Part shown: in pieces, positions 52,955-63,115 of the stretch | Position numbering within the stretch: the stretch's first letter is position 1 | How the letters are laid out: each line of letters begins with the position of its first letter | Assembly (NCBI GenBank): GCA_963678675.1 | Contig: OY783196.1 | Location: 12,945,138 to 13,009,137, forward strand | From: Xiphydria camelus | Taxonomy: Eukaryota > Arthropoda > Insecta > Hymenoptera > Xiphydriidae | Direction: 5' to 3' | DNA length: 64,000 bases | The notes under the pieces: model-generated | Databases searched by the model: none | What the model was told of the DNA's origin: nothing | What the model saw: only the letters and a program-made list of their open reading frames with translations | Made by a program: the position numbers and the translations under genes

Positions 52955-53640
52955 ATTGCAGAACGAGTAGGTTAGAAGATTTTCATGAACTCACGATTTT
53001 CTGACATGTCATCTCGTACAGGTGCAACCGAAGAGGATCTAGCTCATGTCCTGTCCGTAAAAAGATGACTCGATGGATCGGAGAATGTTAGGCTTGTCAC
53101 CGAGCGCCTTTCACCCATAGTACTTTCATTGCAATATGCGATTTTCGTTTCAACTATTCCTGCTCTAAGTAACTTTTACTTCTTTCAAAGCATTTACCTT
53201 GTACGAAATGTTGATCGTAGGGGGCAACGATCAATGATTGTGACTAATCGTAGACAAATTATTCCTGCGATGATGTTCCAGTTGCACACCAATTGCCTTT
53301 TAGTTTTAATAGACGAACTTGTCTACGACGAGTCTCTATTATCGATCGCTGCCTCCTACCACGAACAGTTCATAAAAGGTGATTACCTTGAAAGAAGTAA
53401 AAGTTATTTAACGCTGGAATAGTTGAATGAAACGAGAAGCGCGTATTGCAATTAATGTAACTTGGGTAATAGGCGCTCGGTGACAAGCCTGACATTCTCC
53501 GATGTCCATCGAGTCATCTTTTTACGGACAGGACACGAGCTAGATCCTCTTCGGTTGCACCTGTACGAAATGACATATCAGAAAATCGTGAGTCTTCACG
53601 AAAATCTTTTAACCTACTCGTTCTCCAGTAATACTTACAA
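52955..53640. mobile_element. R element, shorter copy
   Basis: Same arms as 45775-46610 (CGAGTAGGTTAGAAGATTTT; GATGACTCGATGG). The centre lacks about 190 bp, joining CCAGTTGCACACC to AATTGCC. This leaves a 97-codon frame (53129-53422) with FFQSIYLVRNVDRRGQRSMI and VLIDELVYDESLLSIAASYH. No family recognised. Confidence 0.7.
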
Positions 53641-53807
53641 TTAATATACCTGGAAGTTGAAGCAACAGGATTGCCGTTCCTTTGGTCCAATATTAAAATA
53701 AATCTTCTCAAGGCTGAATACGACTTGGGCATGTTTCAGCGTACAATTAGCTAGATCCAGCTCGACGAATGAACTATTCCGACTGATTTTTGGAACGGCA
53801 AGTGGAC

Positions 53808-53946
53808 GATCCCTCGTTCGTCAGAAGATTTTGTTCACAGATGAATCGAAATTCTGCAACAAAGGATTAGTGAATAATCACAACGCCCACTATTGGTCCG
53901 TGAGAAATCCTCACGGGGTAGAAGAAGTCGAAGGCGATGGAGTTTA
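53808..53946 (+). pseudogene. DDE transposase fragment (mariner/Tc1-like)
   Basis: QKILFTDESKFCNKGLVNNH, NAHYWSVRNPHGVEEVE, then a stop. The FTDES-F...NxHNxHYW-S-ENPH pattern around the first catalytic Asp is common in insect transposases. Just upstream, GATCCAGCTCGACGAATGAA matches 61823-61842, where the helix-turn-helix of the same family is found. Confidence 0.65.
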
Positions 53947-53954
53947 GGTTTTAC

Positions 53955-54690
53955 CTCTAATATGCCGGAATTAAAAATCTCTAGAACTCTGCGCTACAAT
54001 GCCACGGTAGGAATATCAAATTCTACCGACATGACATGCTTCGACAAGGTCTGTATCAACTTTAGCATTATATATAATATATTGGGGGCACTGCACTAAT
54101 CCTGTGGCACATTTTTCTATCTGGGAAAGCCGTGGTAGAAAAGTAGGAGATACGATAGAATTGGATTACAATAATGAAGTAATTATTTTATTATCTTTTC
54201 TTTATCGATATATTCCCCCTTTCGTATTATCAAAAGTTCCAATTATATATTATCGGAACGCTGTACAGCTGTACTACCATAATAATATGCTTTCCTAGAT
54301 AGAAAAATGTACCACAGGATTAGTGCAGTGCCCCCAATATACCGCTAAAGTTGATACAGACCTTGCCGAAGCATGTCATGTCGGTAGAACCTGATATTCC
54401 TACCGTGGCATTGTACCGCAGAGTTCTAGAGATTTTTAATTCCGGCATATTGGAGGTAAAATGCATGTATACTGTCAGTACGGGAAGACGGTATATTATC
54501 GGAACGCTGTACAGCTGTACTACCATAATAATATGCTTTCCTAGATAGAAAAATGTGCCACAGGAATAGTGCAGTGCCCTTAATATAACGCTAAAGTTGA
54601 TACAGACCTTGTCTAAGCATGCCATGTCGGTAGAACCTGATATTCATACCGTGGCATTGTACCGCAATTCTAGAGAATTCTTTTCTACCT
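53955..54690. repeat. Direct and inverted triplication
   Basis: A block of about 165 bp (TTCTACCGACATGACATGCT, GGCACTGCACTAATCCTGTG) occurs plus at 53955-54120 and minus at 54293-54460 and 54535-54672. The minus copies are separated by a repeated GGTATATTATCGGAACGCTG-like segment. A V copy (54128-54250) fills the centre of the inverted pair. Confidence 0.8.
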
Positions 54691-54699
54691 AGGTTGATT

Positions 54700-55640
54700 T
54701 TTGACTGCGAAGAAAAATCAAATTTCCGTCAATCCGTCCCGTTCTCGTATGGCGCTGAAAACAAAAAATAGAATAACCACAAAGATATTTGTTCTGTATA
54801 AGGGATGAAAATGAGGTTAAGACAGTCAGTTAGGAAGTTACTTATTTGATGCCACTTCTTCCGAGATACAGATGTCTCCTTTACTGCTCTTCATGCACCA
54901 GCAACCAAAGAAAAATGACACTGCTTCCGTGCACTGTCTTGATTATTAAAAATATCTAAACGATTTGATTAGCTAGCTGTCAGAGCATCTGTCACATTCA
55001 CCACTATTGAGATTCACTACTCCGATTACACTGAATTTGTACTTTTTATTAACAAGCGCGTCCGAGGATCGAGAAAATGCGAGGGAAATCGTTTCGCGAA
55101 TGGAAATATTTTTAAATTTTGAAAAACAACTAAACATTCAAGAAATATATTATCTCACACACTCTCACATACATTTTTGATGGCGTATGCGTGTGGCCGC
55201 ATCTGTGTACACATTTCCGACCATGGCCGAATACCGCCGAAGACAGGCGGAATTTTTGTGACATTTTTACATATATATATCGCGGCCGAGAAAAGAAATC
55301 CTCAACTTTGAGGGGCAAGGGGCGTGGCTTCGCGTTTCTAAGGAAAAATCTCTGTTAATATGTAACTTACAACATTTACTCTGGTCTCTATCGATAGAGA
55401 ATAGTCGATTTATATGGCGTAACTAAGCATAGTTTTGGTTATAACCATATATTTATTGAGAAAATTCGATGTAAAAATTGAGGGGTGCAGGGGGTAGATA
55501 TTTGTGGCGTATAGATACACGGGTGCTCGCTTCGACGCCGAGACTAGATGAACGAACATGCCGCGAGACACTGCCGTGTCTCTTGATCCAGCTTGCGCGA
55601 ATAGTATGCGCAGTAGCGCCACACACACACTGACGCAGTC
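54700..55640 (+). repeat. W repeat, long copy 2
   Basis: About 0.9 kb: TATGGCGCTGAAAACAAAAA, TAACAAGCGCGTCCGAGGAT, GGCGTATGCGTGTGGCCGC, AAGGGGCGTGGCTTCGCG, TGGTTATAACCATATATTTA. Direct copy at 62240-63115; partial inverted copies at 31134-31450 and 34360-34640. No TIR or coding frame found. Confidence 0.8.
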
Positions 55641-55960
55641 ACATCTACATGGCTTACGTCTGACGCTCAATTTCCCAGGAAGGTCCTACCGCAGAGCCAT
55701 AGCATAGATGTTTACACATCAAAAACTCGGTGACTTGGCATAGAATGCTCCTCACATGTACCTCACTTCTATTTCATCTCTTCTTCGCCTCTAGTGTAAC
55801 GATGGAAATTACAAAATATCATAATCATTTACACCCCACAAAGCACGTTTTTTCAAGTAACTTTTCTGTAACATTTCTGCGATATTTCACAATATTCGTG
55901 AACACTACCGTATGTGAGAGATGGATCATGAGGATGGTTGGCGGTCGGGTGGAAAACACA
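55641..55960. repeat. V-related flank
   Basis: 55730-55920 is the inverted counterpart of 47270-47410 (CATCTCTTCTTCGCCTCTAG). The rest is unassigned. Confidence 0.6.
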
Positions 55961-56275
55961 GGTGCTCGATCAGTGAGTTAACGCGATACTTTATGAGGGA
56001 ATCACACTACATTGGGTCCGGAGCTGCTGTTCGCTCGACGTCGTAGGCGCTACTCCCGTGTCGCGGGCCGACCGTTGACTCCTGCTCCCCGAGCGCCGCA
56101 CTCGGAGGCGCTACGAAGCACCATCATCCGTTAGGGAAATCGTCTTACAATTCGGCCTTTCCTGACTCTTGTCCGACCTCGGATACCGTTACAAAGCAAT
56201 GACAATTGTTCCTTAACGTGATACTTATCAACTAGATCACATTAGCTCAACTTAATTGCAGGCATTCCATCATGC
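55961..56275 (-). repeat. Possible 3' LTR of the gypsy element, truncated
   Basis: Lies just beyond the integrase stop (minus strand). A purine-rich GGAAAGGCCGAA near 56155 precedes TGTAAGACGATTTCCCTAAC, a plausible LTR start. GC-rich sequence follows and then CTCATAAAGTATCG. The other LTR is absent, so the LTR call is inference. Confidence 0.4.
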
Positions 56276-56754
56276 TAACGTCTAATGTTCTCGGCTTCCC
56301 ACGTCCCTTCGTAAGGACGTTGCGACGATTGAAAGTTTTCCACGTCTCGTACTACATATCTATCGTTTCGAAGCACCTTGGCTATCTCGTATGGGCCTTT
56401 AAACTCCGGAATAAGTTTTTTCGGTGCTCCGGGGGTGCTGTCAAAATTTTTTATACCTACGTAGTCACCTACTGCGTACTTTCGTAGCGCTTTTCTACTC
56501 TGATTGAAATACCGCTGGTTATACTCCTGGCTCTTTTGGATATTCTTCTCGGCTTTTGCGCGGATTGCTCAAGATCGCGCTCTGGTGGCGCGACTGTCTC
56601 TTCTAAATACTCTCTTACTCCGTCGACATTGGGACCTCGCTGATCTGTCCCGAACAGTAGTCGACTTGGAGTGTCGCCGGTCGATTTGCTTATCGTATTA
56701 TTAATTGCAAATTCTGCCTCCGTCAGTACCTTATACCAGTATTTTCCCGATTGA
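56276..56754 (-). pseudogene. Gypsy integrase C-terminal part (GPY/F module)
   Basis: Continues the integrase beyond the MITE: TEAEFAINNTISKSTGDTPS, LLFGTDQRGPN, and after a frameshift QKSQEYNQRYFNQSRKALRK, YAVGDYVGIKNFDS and LIPEFKGPYEIAKVLRNDRY. The last is the GPY/F module of Ty3/gypsy integrases. Stop near 56276. Confidence 0.8.
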
Positions 56755-56757
56755 TTA

Positions 56758-57350
56758 CACAGGTTTACAAAAAAAAAAGTCCGGACTATTTGACCGGACC
56801 ATGGTATTCCGAGGTATTTTTGCGTCCTGAATCCGATCCCGAGGTCATCTGAGCCCCATCACGTCAGAAAAATGAGATTTCAAGGTCATTTAGAGGTTAA
56901 AATGACAATTTTTTGGAACTGGATCCGGGACAATTTCTCAAGCGACCTGTTGAGTTGGAGGGTAGCTGTTTAGGTCTTGAATACCTTCCAAACATTGGAA
57001 TGGAGTCCTAAATCTCGACCGGGACTATCACAGAACCACCCCAGTGGATAAAATGTTGCCATGATCGTTGTATCTCGCGGATTACGATCTCCCTGTCAAG
57101 GCATCCAATTCAGGCGATCCGTTCACTGTGACAGTAGACCCAGCACTGACCCTAATGGCCTTAGAACCTTGGAGTCATGCTCTGGGTGCTGCTCAGGGCA
57201 GTCCCATTTCCTTATTTATTTACTTTGAAATCTCGTTTTTCTGACGTGATGGGGCTCAGATGACCTCGGAATCGGATTCAGGACGCAAAAATACCTCGGA
57301 ATACCATGGTCCGGTCAAATAGTCCGGACTTTTTTTTTTGTAAACCTGTG
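56758..57350. mobile_element. 593-bp MITE inside the gypsy integrase
   Basis: TTA|CACAGGTTTACAAAAA...TTTTTGTAAACCTGTG|TTA (56755-56757 and 57351-57353). TIRs of about 125 bp contain GTCCGGACTATTTGACCGGA. The interior is non-coding. It splits the integrase after the KPLLAKTVDN block. End sequence and target match the 41907-43390 element. Confidence 0.9.
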
Positions 57351-57353
57351 TTA

Positions 57354-58170
57354 TCGACCGTTTTAGCGAGAAGCGGCTTTAACGCCCGTTTAACTCGCTC
57401 AATTTGTCCGTTCGCTTTCGGAGAGCCTGTAGCTATCAATACGTGACGGACGTTGATTTTCTGCAAAAAATCTTCGAATTCGCTCAAGGTAAAACTAGTG
57501 CCCCAGTCCGTTACAATCGTGTGAGGCCGGCTATAATTCGCGAAGTGCTGCTTCAAACTTTCAACTGATTCTTTCGATGCCGTCGTCTTTGTCGCATGCA
57601 ATTTTGTGAATTTCGTAAATGCATCCACCACTACCAAAATGTGTTGTTTAATCAAGTGTTTCCGATCGATGGGCCCGAGGTGATCAACGTGAAATGTTTG
57701 AAATGGCACGTTTCCCTTCGGAATGGGGTGCAAGTAACCTTCAGACTTGTGCCTACCTGTGGCGAGAACGCAATACATTTCAGGCAAAATTTCGGATATA
57801 ATTCTTAATCTTATCGCGCATCTGCGGAAACCAATAGGTTTTTGTCCATTGCGTCCCAGGTTTTTTCTGGACCGAAATGACCTAACTCGTCGTGATATTT
57901 GCGCAAAACATGACATTCCATCTTCTCCGGAACGTAGAATCTTAACTCGCTACCTTTCTTTCTATAAACTAACCCATTTCGCATCTCATAGTGTTTGTTT
58001 AACATTCTCAAGGTTTTCGCTAAGTTTTTGGATCGTTAAATTACGATTCTCTCTGCGTTATCGCTAGCTCTAGTTCTAGAGGATTATCCTCAACAACAAG
58101 TATGTTTGTAGCACGGCTGAGTGCATCAACATGCTTCATCCTACTGCCAGCTCTGTACTCCAAAATCTCG
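57354..58170 (-). pseudogene. Gypsy RNase H end and integrase core
   Basis: Begins with RAGSRMKHVDALSR, the usual end of gypsy RNase H. Then the zinc-binding HHCC region (HVLRKYHDELGHFGPEKTWD) and the DDE core: FQTFHVDHLGPIDR (D), PHTIVTDWGTSFTLSEFEDF (D) and SPKANGQIERVKRALKPLL (E). Several frame changes occur near 57915. Integrase would insert the cDNA into the chromosome. Confidence 0.85.
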
Positions 58171-58970
58171 TCGTGAGGACTGTATAATATATACTAAGTA
58201 CAGGTGCCTCTTGCAATCTTTTTTTCAACTCTAGGAATGCTTTCAGCTGCTCTTGACCAAACTTGAACTCTGTATTCTTACGTAACAAACCATACAGTGG
58301 CTTCGCTACCAGGGAAAAACCCTCAATATATTTTCGGAAATAAGAGATCATTCCAATAAAGAACTGCAAGCTTCTGACATTTTGGGGAATCGGATAATTT
58401 TCGATTGATTCGACTCCCAACTTATTTGGTTGGATTCCGTTCTCCGAAATACGACATCTCTCCCAGAAAATCTATTTCCGTACACAGAAATTTACACTTA
58501 TCGATTCGGAGCTCCAACAGATTGTCAACAAGGCATCTGAACAATTGTTTCAAAACCTTAAGGTGATGCTCCAAAGTGGTGGTTGCGACCAACACATCGT
58601 CCATGTACACAACGATATCTCCGGATCTAAGTAGCTCGGCTAATGCTTCGTTGACAAATCTCTGGAACCTCGCTGGTCCGACCTTGAGCCCAAACGGCAT
58701 TTGTAAATACTCAAATATTCCGAAAAGCGTCGTAAACGCGGTATACTTAACGGATTCCGGTGCAACTCTTATATGAAAGAATCCGTCTTTCAAATCTAGG
58801 ATACTGAAATACTTCTTATCCCTAAGCACATCAATTTGATCTTCTATTAACGGCAACGGATAATTATCTCTACGCAAGACTTTGTTTAATACGCGATAGT
58901 CGACACAGAGTCGAAACTCACCATTTTTCTTCCTCACTAATATAATCGGAGAGGCGAACTCGGACTTATA
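58136..58970 (-). pseudogene. Gypsy reverse transcriptase
   Basis: RKKNGEFRLCVDYRVLNKVL, YFSILDLKDGFFHIRVA, FEYLQMPFGLKVGPARFQRF, and the catalytic YMDD (GDIVVYMDDVLVA). Then the connection region FIGMISYFRKYIEGFSLVAK. After EAPVLSIY the frame jumps to the last residues of RNase H, so about 100 codons of RNase H are deleted near 58190. Confidence 0.9.
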
Positions 58971-59796
58971 CTAGGTTGTATGATCTTTCTCTCCAGCAGA
59001 CCATCCAGGATCTTTCTCAAATGTTCTTTTTCGATAACCGACAATCGACGCGGATTGAAATGAAACGTCTTCTCGTCCGTTAGGTCGAGTTTCAACTCCA
59101 TGTCGACTTTCGGGCAGTTCGGTCTTTCTGGTTCGACATACTCGGACTGAAAGAGCTGTCGCAGATTCGACTGTATCTCTGTCGGTATTTCGGTGTTTAC
59201 AATAAGTGTATCAGATGCTATATCCTGTAGATCGCTAACGTTCACATTCAAAATATCGCCTATGGCTTGAGCCTCTACCTTTCTTAGACCCAGACCGAAT
59301 CTCTTAAGCGCATCGCGACCCAATACAATTGAACTCACCATTGTCGCATCCGGAACAACAGGTACTGTAAAATCATTTATCGTTTCCCTCCCGAGGGCAA
59401 TATTCAAATGTATACATAACCGACAATGCGCAACAGAGAGCGATTTATGACGTAATAATTTTCGGACAACTTATTTATTGACTCTACATTTTCTTTCGGA
59501 TTAAGACTTTCCTTCACGAAACTGATTTTACTACCCGTGTCCATCAGCGTCAACAGCCTAATGGTGTGTTTATTTTCGGAGCGACTTATCTGATAGCGAA
59601 CTTCTCTGACAAAGGTTTCTTCTTCTTCTTTGTTGCTCGATGTGAAATAGATTTGATTCTCGTCCTCAGCTTCGTCGACTGCCGTTACATCCGTTGGCGA
59701 TGATTTCGAGGGGCACCACGTGGTCCATCTTGCCGCACGTGAAACAGAAACGCCTTTCCCGCTTCGGTAGTCGACAGTCTGCTGCCAGATGCCCAA
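58937..59796 (-). pseudogene. Gypsy protease and linker
   Basis: LLTLMDTGSKISFVKESLNP carries the aspartic protease motif DTGS. After a frame break at 59404 comes DATMVSSIVLGRDALKRFGL, the conserved protease tail, then a linker ending in HLRKILDGLLERKIIQPSIS-P, the N-terminal start of reverse transcriptase. The protease would cleave the Gag-Pol polyprotein. Confidence 0.8.
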
Positions 59797-60656
59797 TTCT
59801 GTTGCAAGTATAGCAACACAGTTTCTTCGGCTTGAATCGTTCTTCCTCGGACTTTATTGACCTCTCGTCCTTTTTCTGATCCGTTTTCTGTTTCGGCTGA
59901 CTGGACGACACTAGTGTCGTTTCCACCTGGAGGCCGGAAGTCACGCTTCGGGTTAATATTCACTGTTGGCCGGAGCGACACTTTTCCAAGAACTCGTAGC
60001 ATATCTTCTTTCGTCATGAACTCCTTCATTCTAGCCATATCTTGAAGATGATCGCTCGGAATACCGTCAATTAAGTAGTCGACCGTTTCTTCTTCTTCAA
60101 TCGGAACGTCTTTGGTGAGGATGATTTTGTCGTGGAAATGATCTGCAAAACTTTCAGACGTCTTCCACTCTCTCGCTTCGAACTTCTTTCTAAGCGCGAC
60201 ACGAACAGGTCGATGATTGTACATGTTCCTAAAGCTGTCCATGATTTCGTCGACTCTCATAGCGATCGTATCTTCGGCTTGAAACCAATCTTTCGCTTTC
60301 TCCTTCAATTTGTTGCTGATCACTAATTTTGCCCGGTCATCATCGAGATGATAAGTCGTGCACAGCTGCCGAATTTGCTGCTCCCATTTTCGGAAAGTAC
60401 CCGCACTACCGTCGAAAAATCCCACTAATTCCAACATAGAGTTGATATTTTCTCTTCGGTATACGCCTTCCTGCGGTGGGGGTGTAGCACGTCGTAAGAG
60501 CTCGTTCTCTCTTCTAAGGATTTCCAACTCTCGCCTCAAAAGTTCGTTTTCACGTCGCGTGAGATCGATCTCCATCCGCCGGTATCGACGCGTTAACTTA
60601 CGCGGGGTGGGAGGGTGGGGAAACTCATTGTTCGACCAGGTGTCCATTAGGGACAC
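59666..60656 (-). pseudogene. Gypsy gag with CCHC zinc knuckle
   Basis: Starts at or near the ATG in SLMDTWSNNEF. A heptad-like Arg/Glu/Leu-rich coiled coil at about residues 30-60 is followed by a capsid-type region (FDGSAGTFRKWEQQIRQL, KEKAKDWFQAEDT). A frameshift near 59944 leads to CYTCNRIGHLAADC, a C-x2-C-x4-H-x4-C knuckle, and a second incomplete knuckle CFTCGKMDH. Gag forms the particle and binds RNA. Confidence 0.85.
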
Positions 60657-60669
60657 GTCTCCTGAGTTA

Positions 60670-61490
60670 GTGTGCGAAGTTCTGTCGCTGTGAGAGAGTG
60701 CATCGATTTATTCGTGGGAATTTTTTTAGTGAAACAACTTTTTCCATTTCGCCGAAAACGTGATGGCCGATTGTCGAGAGCAACGCGCGGCTGTGAAATT
60801 GTGTTTCCTGTTGGGGAAATCGGCAGCGGAAACTATTGTAATGCTTAAGACTGCTTATGGGGATGCTGCCCTAAGTAAAACCAGAGTCTACGAGTGGTTT
60901 TCATGTTTTAAAAATGGAGAAATGTCAATTGAAGACCAACCCCGTTCAGGACGCCCCTCAACGTCAAGAAGTGACGAAAACATCGACAAAATCAATGCTC
61001 TCGTTCGTGAAGACCGTCGCCGAACCATTGATCAACTCTGTGAGATGTCCGGAATATCATGGAGTTCAATTCAGAGAATTTTATCCGAAGATTTGCACAT
61101 GAGAAGAGTTGCGGCCAAATTTGTCCCTCGCCTTCTCACAGGCGAGCAAAGGGAGCGTCGACTTCAGGCATGTTTTGAGCTTCAAAATCAGCTCAAAGAG
61201 GACCCTGAATTTTTTTCCAAGGTGATTACTGGTGATGAATCGTGGTGTTATGGATACGACCCCGAAACAAAGCAGCAGCAGCAGTTTTGCCACTGTGGAG
61301 GAGGTAAAACAAAAATCGCTGGAAGGCCTAAAGAACATCCCGATAAGTGAATTTAAAAAATATTTTTTGAACAATGGACGGATCGTTTGCAGAGGTGCGT
61401 TATGGTCAAGGGAGAATACTTTGAAGGTGATAAAAATTTGGTGTAAAAATATTAAGAAATAAAGAAGTTATGACGAAATTCCCGTTTCTT
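60670..61490 (+). mobile_element. Internally deleted mariner
   Basis: A 5' UTR-like segment, the transposase N-terminal half, a junction near 61285, the last about 55 codons and a 3' end TTCCCGTTTCTTTTGGGTCC resembling a mariner ITR. The 5' ITR is missing where gypsy gag begins. The deletion removes the second and third catalytic Asp. Confidence 0.8.
60763..61456 (+). pseudogene. mariner transposase, catalytic centre deleted
   Basis: ATG at 60763 (MADCREQRAAVKLCFLLGKS). Paired HTH with TRVYEWFSCFKNG and IEDQPRSGRPSTSR, second HTH with ISWSSIQRILSEDLHMRRV, then VITGDESWCYGYDPETKQQ with the first catalytic Asp. At a (CAG)4 stretch the sequence jumps, with a frame change, to FATVEEVKQKSLEGLKNIPI and REN...YFEG, the normal C-terminus. 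Some 130 codons are missing relative to full-length mariners of about 345 residues. Confidence 0.9.
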
Positions 61491-62239
61491 TTGGGTCCCC
61501 CCTCGTATATATTTCTCGATAAATTCGCGAATGTTGCGAAACATCATAGAAACGTTTCGGAATCATTACGTCGAAAGATCTCCTCCATAAGGTACAGCTC
61601 GATAAGATTGTACTTGTCAGGGCTGAATTATATATGGGGTTTTTATAATTATTTTAGGAAGTCCAAGAAGAATACAGGTGCAGCATAATATCGATCTGTG
61701 CTAGAAAGAATAAGGAATAAACGACGAGCATTCGGGCTGTGGCAATAGAGGTTAGAATCAGCAAGACCATGGTAGGGAGGATATTGAAGGATGAACGCAC
61801 GTCCATGCACTCGAGGCAGCAGATCCAGCTCGCCGAATGAACTAACTAATGCAACTGGTTCTTGGAACAACAAGTGGATGATCCCTCGTTCGAAAGAAAC
61901 CCCCTCGGGTTCGCATACGATCTGTAACAAATTGTGAATAACAATCATATGGGGTTTTTATAATTAGTTTAGGAAGTCCCAGAAGAATACAGGTGCAGTA
62001 AAATATCGATGCTGTGCTAGAAAGAATAAGGAATAACCCTCGAACCCTAATCGGTATCAGTGATTCCTCATTGACTGTCGTTACACCGGAGACGAAGAAC
62101 AGATGAAATAGAAGTGAGGTACATGTACACTTCAGGTTTGACAGGTCGGTGTGTAAATTGGAACTTGTAATAGTACGAAAGAGGAAATATATCGATAGAT
62201 AAAAAATAATGATAAAGTAATTACTTGATTGTTTTGGTC
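61491..62239. repeat. V repeat region with transposase HTH fragment
   Basis: 61500-61720 is inverted at 47030-47240. 61735-61843 (plus) reads AVAIEVRISKTMVGRILKDE then SRQQIQLAE, stop, a transposase helix-turn-helix of the family at 53808. TTTTTATAATTA(G/T)TTTAGGAAGTCC occurs twice (61640 and 61955). 62050-62239 matches 47340-47500. Confidence 0.65.
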
Positions 62240-63115
62240 CAATTCTATTGCGTTCGTCCCGTGCTCGCATGGCGCTGAAAACAAAAAATAAAATAATCAC
62301 AAAGATATTTGTTCTTCCATCGAAAGTGAGGTTAAAGCTGTCAGAGGGCAATTAAACTTATCTTATGGCAATTCTTCTGAGATACTGCCGTCTCCTTTGC
62401 TACTCTTGATGCACAGGCAACCGGAGAAACATAGCACTGTATCCGTTCACTATCTCGATTATTCGAAAAAAATGCAAACGATTATTAAACTATATGGAGC
62501 GTCTGTCACATTCACCACTATTGAGATTCATAACTCCGATTACACTGAATTTTTACTTTTTATTAACAAGCGCGTCCGAGGATCGAAATAAACGCGAGGG
62601 AAATCGTTTCGCGAATGGAAATATTTTATTAGCTTTGAAAACCGTAACCAAACATTCAAGGAATATATTTTCTCGCACACTCTCACATACATTTGATGGC
62701 GTATGCGTGTGGCCGCATCTGTGTAGACATTTCCAATCATGGCCGACTATCGCCGAAGATAGGCGGAATTTTTCGGACATTTAGACATATATACATTGCT
62801 CGAGAAATCGGATTCTCGACTTTTAGGCGCAAGGGGCGTGGCTTCGCGTTGCTAAGGAAAAATCTCTGTTAATATGTAACTTATAACATTTATTCTGGTC
62901 TCTATCGATAGAGAATAGTCGATTTATATGGCGTAACTAAGTATAGTTTTGGTTATAACCATATATTTATTGAGAAAATTGGATGTAAAAATTGAGTGGT
63001 GAAGGGGGCAGACATTTGTGGTGTAAAGAGACAGGGGTGCCCGCGGCGACAGCGCTGTCGTCGTTTGACGAACTACTTGAATGAACATGCTGCGAGACAC
63101 TACCTGTCTCTTGAT
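62240..63115 (+). repeat. W repeat, long copy 3
   Basis: Direct copy of 54700-55640 with the same order of words (GCGCTGAAAACAAAAAATA, CGCGTCCGAGGATCGA, GGGGCGTGGCTTCGCGTTGC). It ends CTGTCTCTTGATTATTTCGG. No credible frame. Confidence 0.8.

Larger units (their letters stand above)
56276..60656 (-). mobile_element. Ty3/gypsy retrotransposon, decayed, missing 5' LTR
   Basis: Minus-strand order gag, protease, reverse transcriptase, RNase H remnant, integrase, as in Ty3/gypsy. Defects: frameshift in gag, frame breaks between protease and reverse transcriptase, loss of most of RNase H, a 593-bp MITE in integrase, and no 5' LTR (gag abuts mariner sequence near 60665). No env frame seen. Confidence 0.85.
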
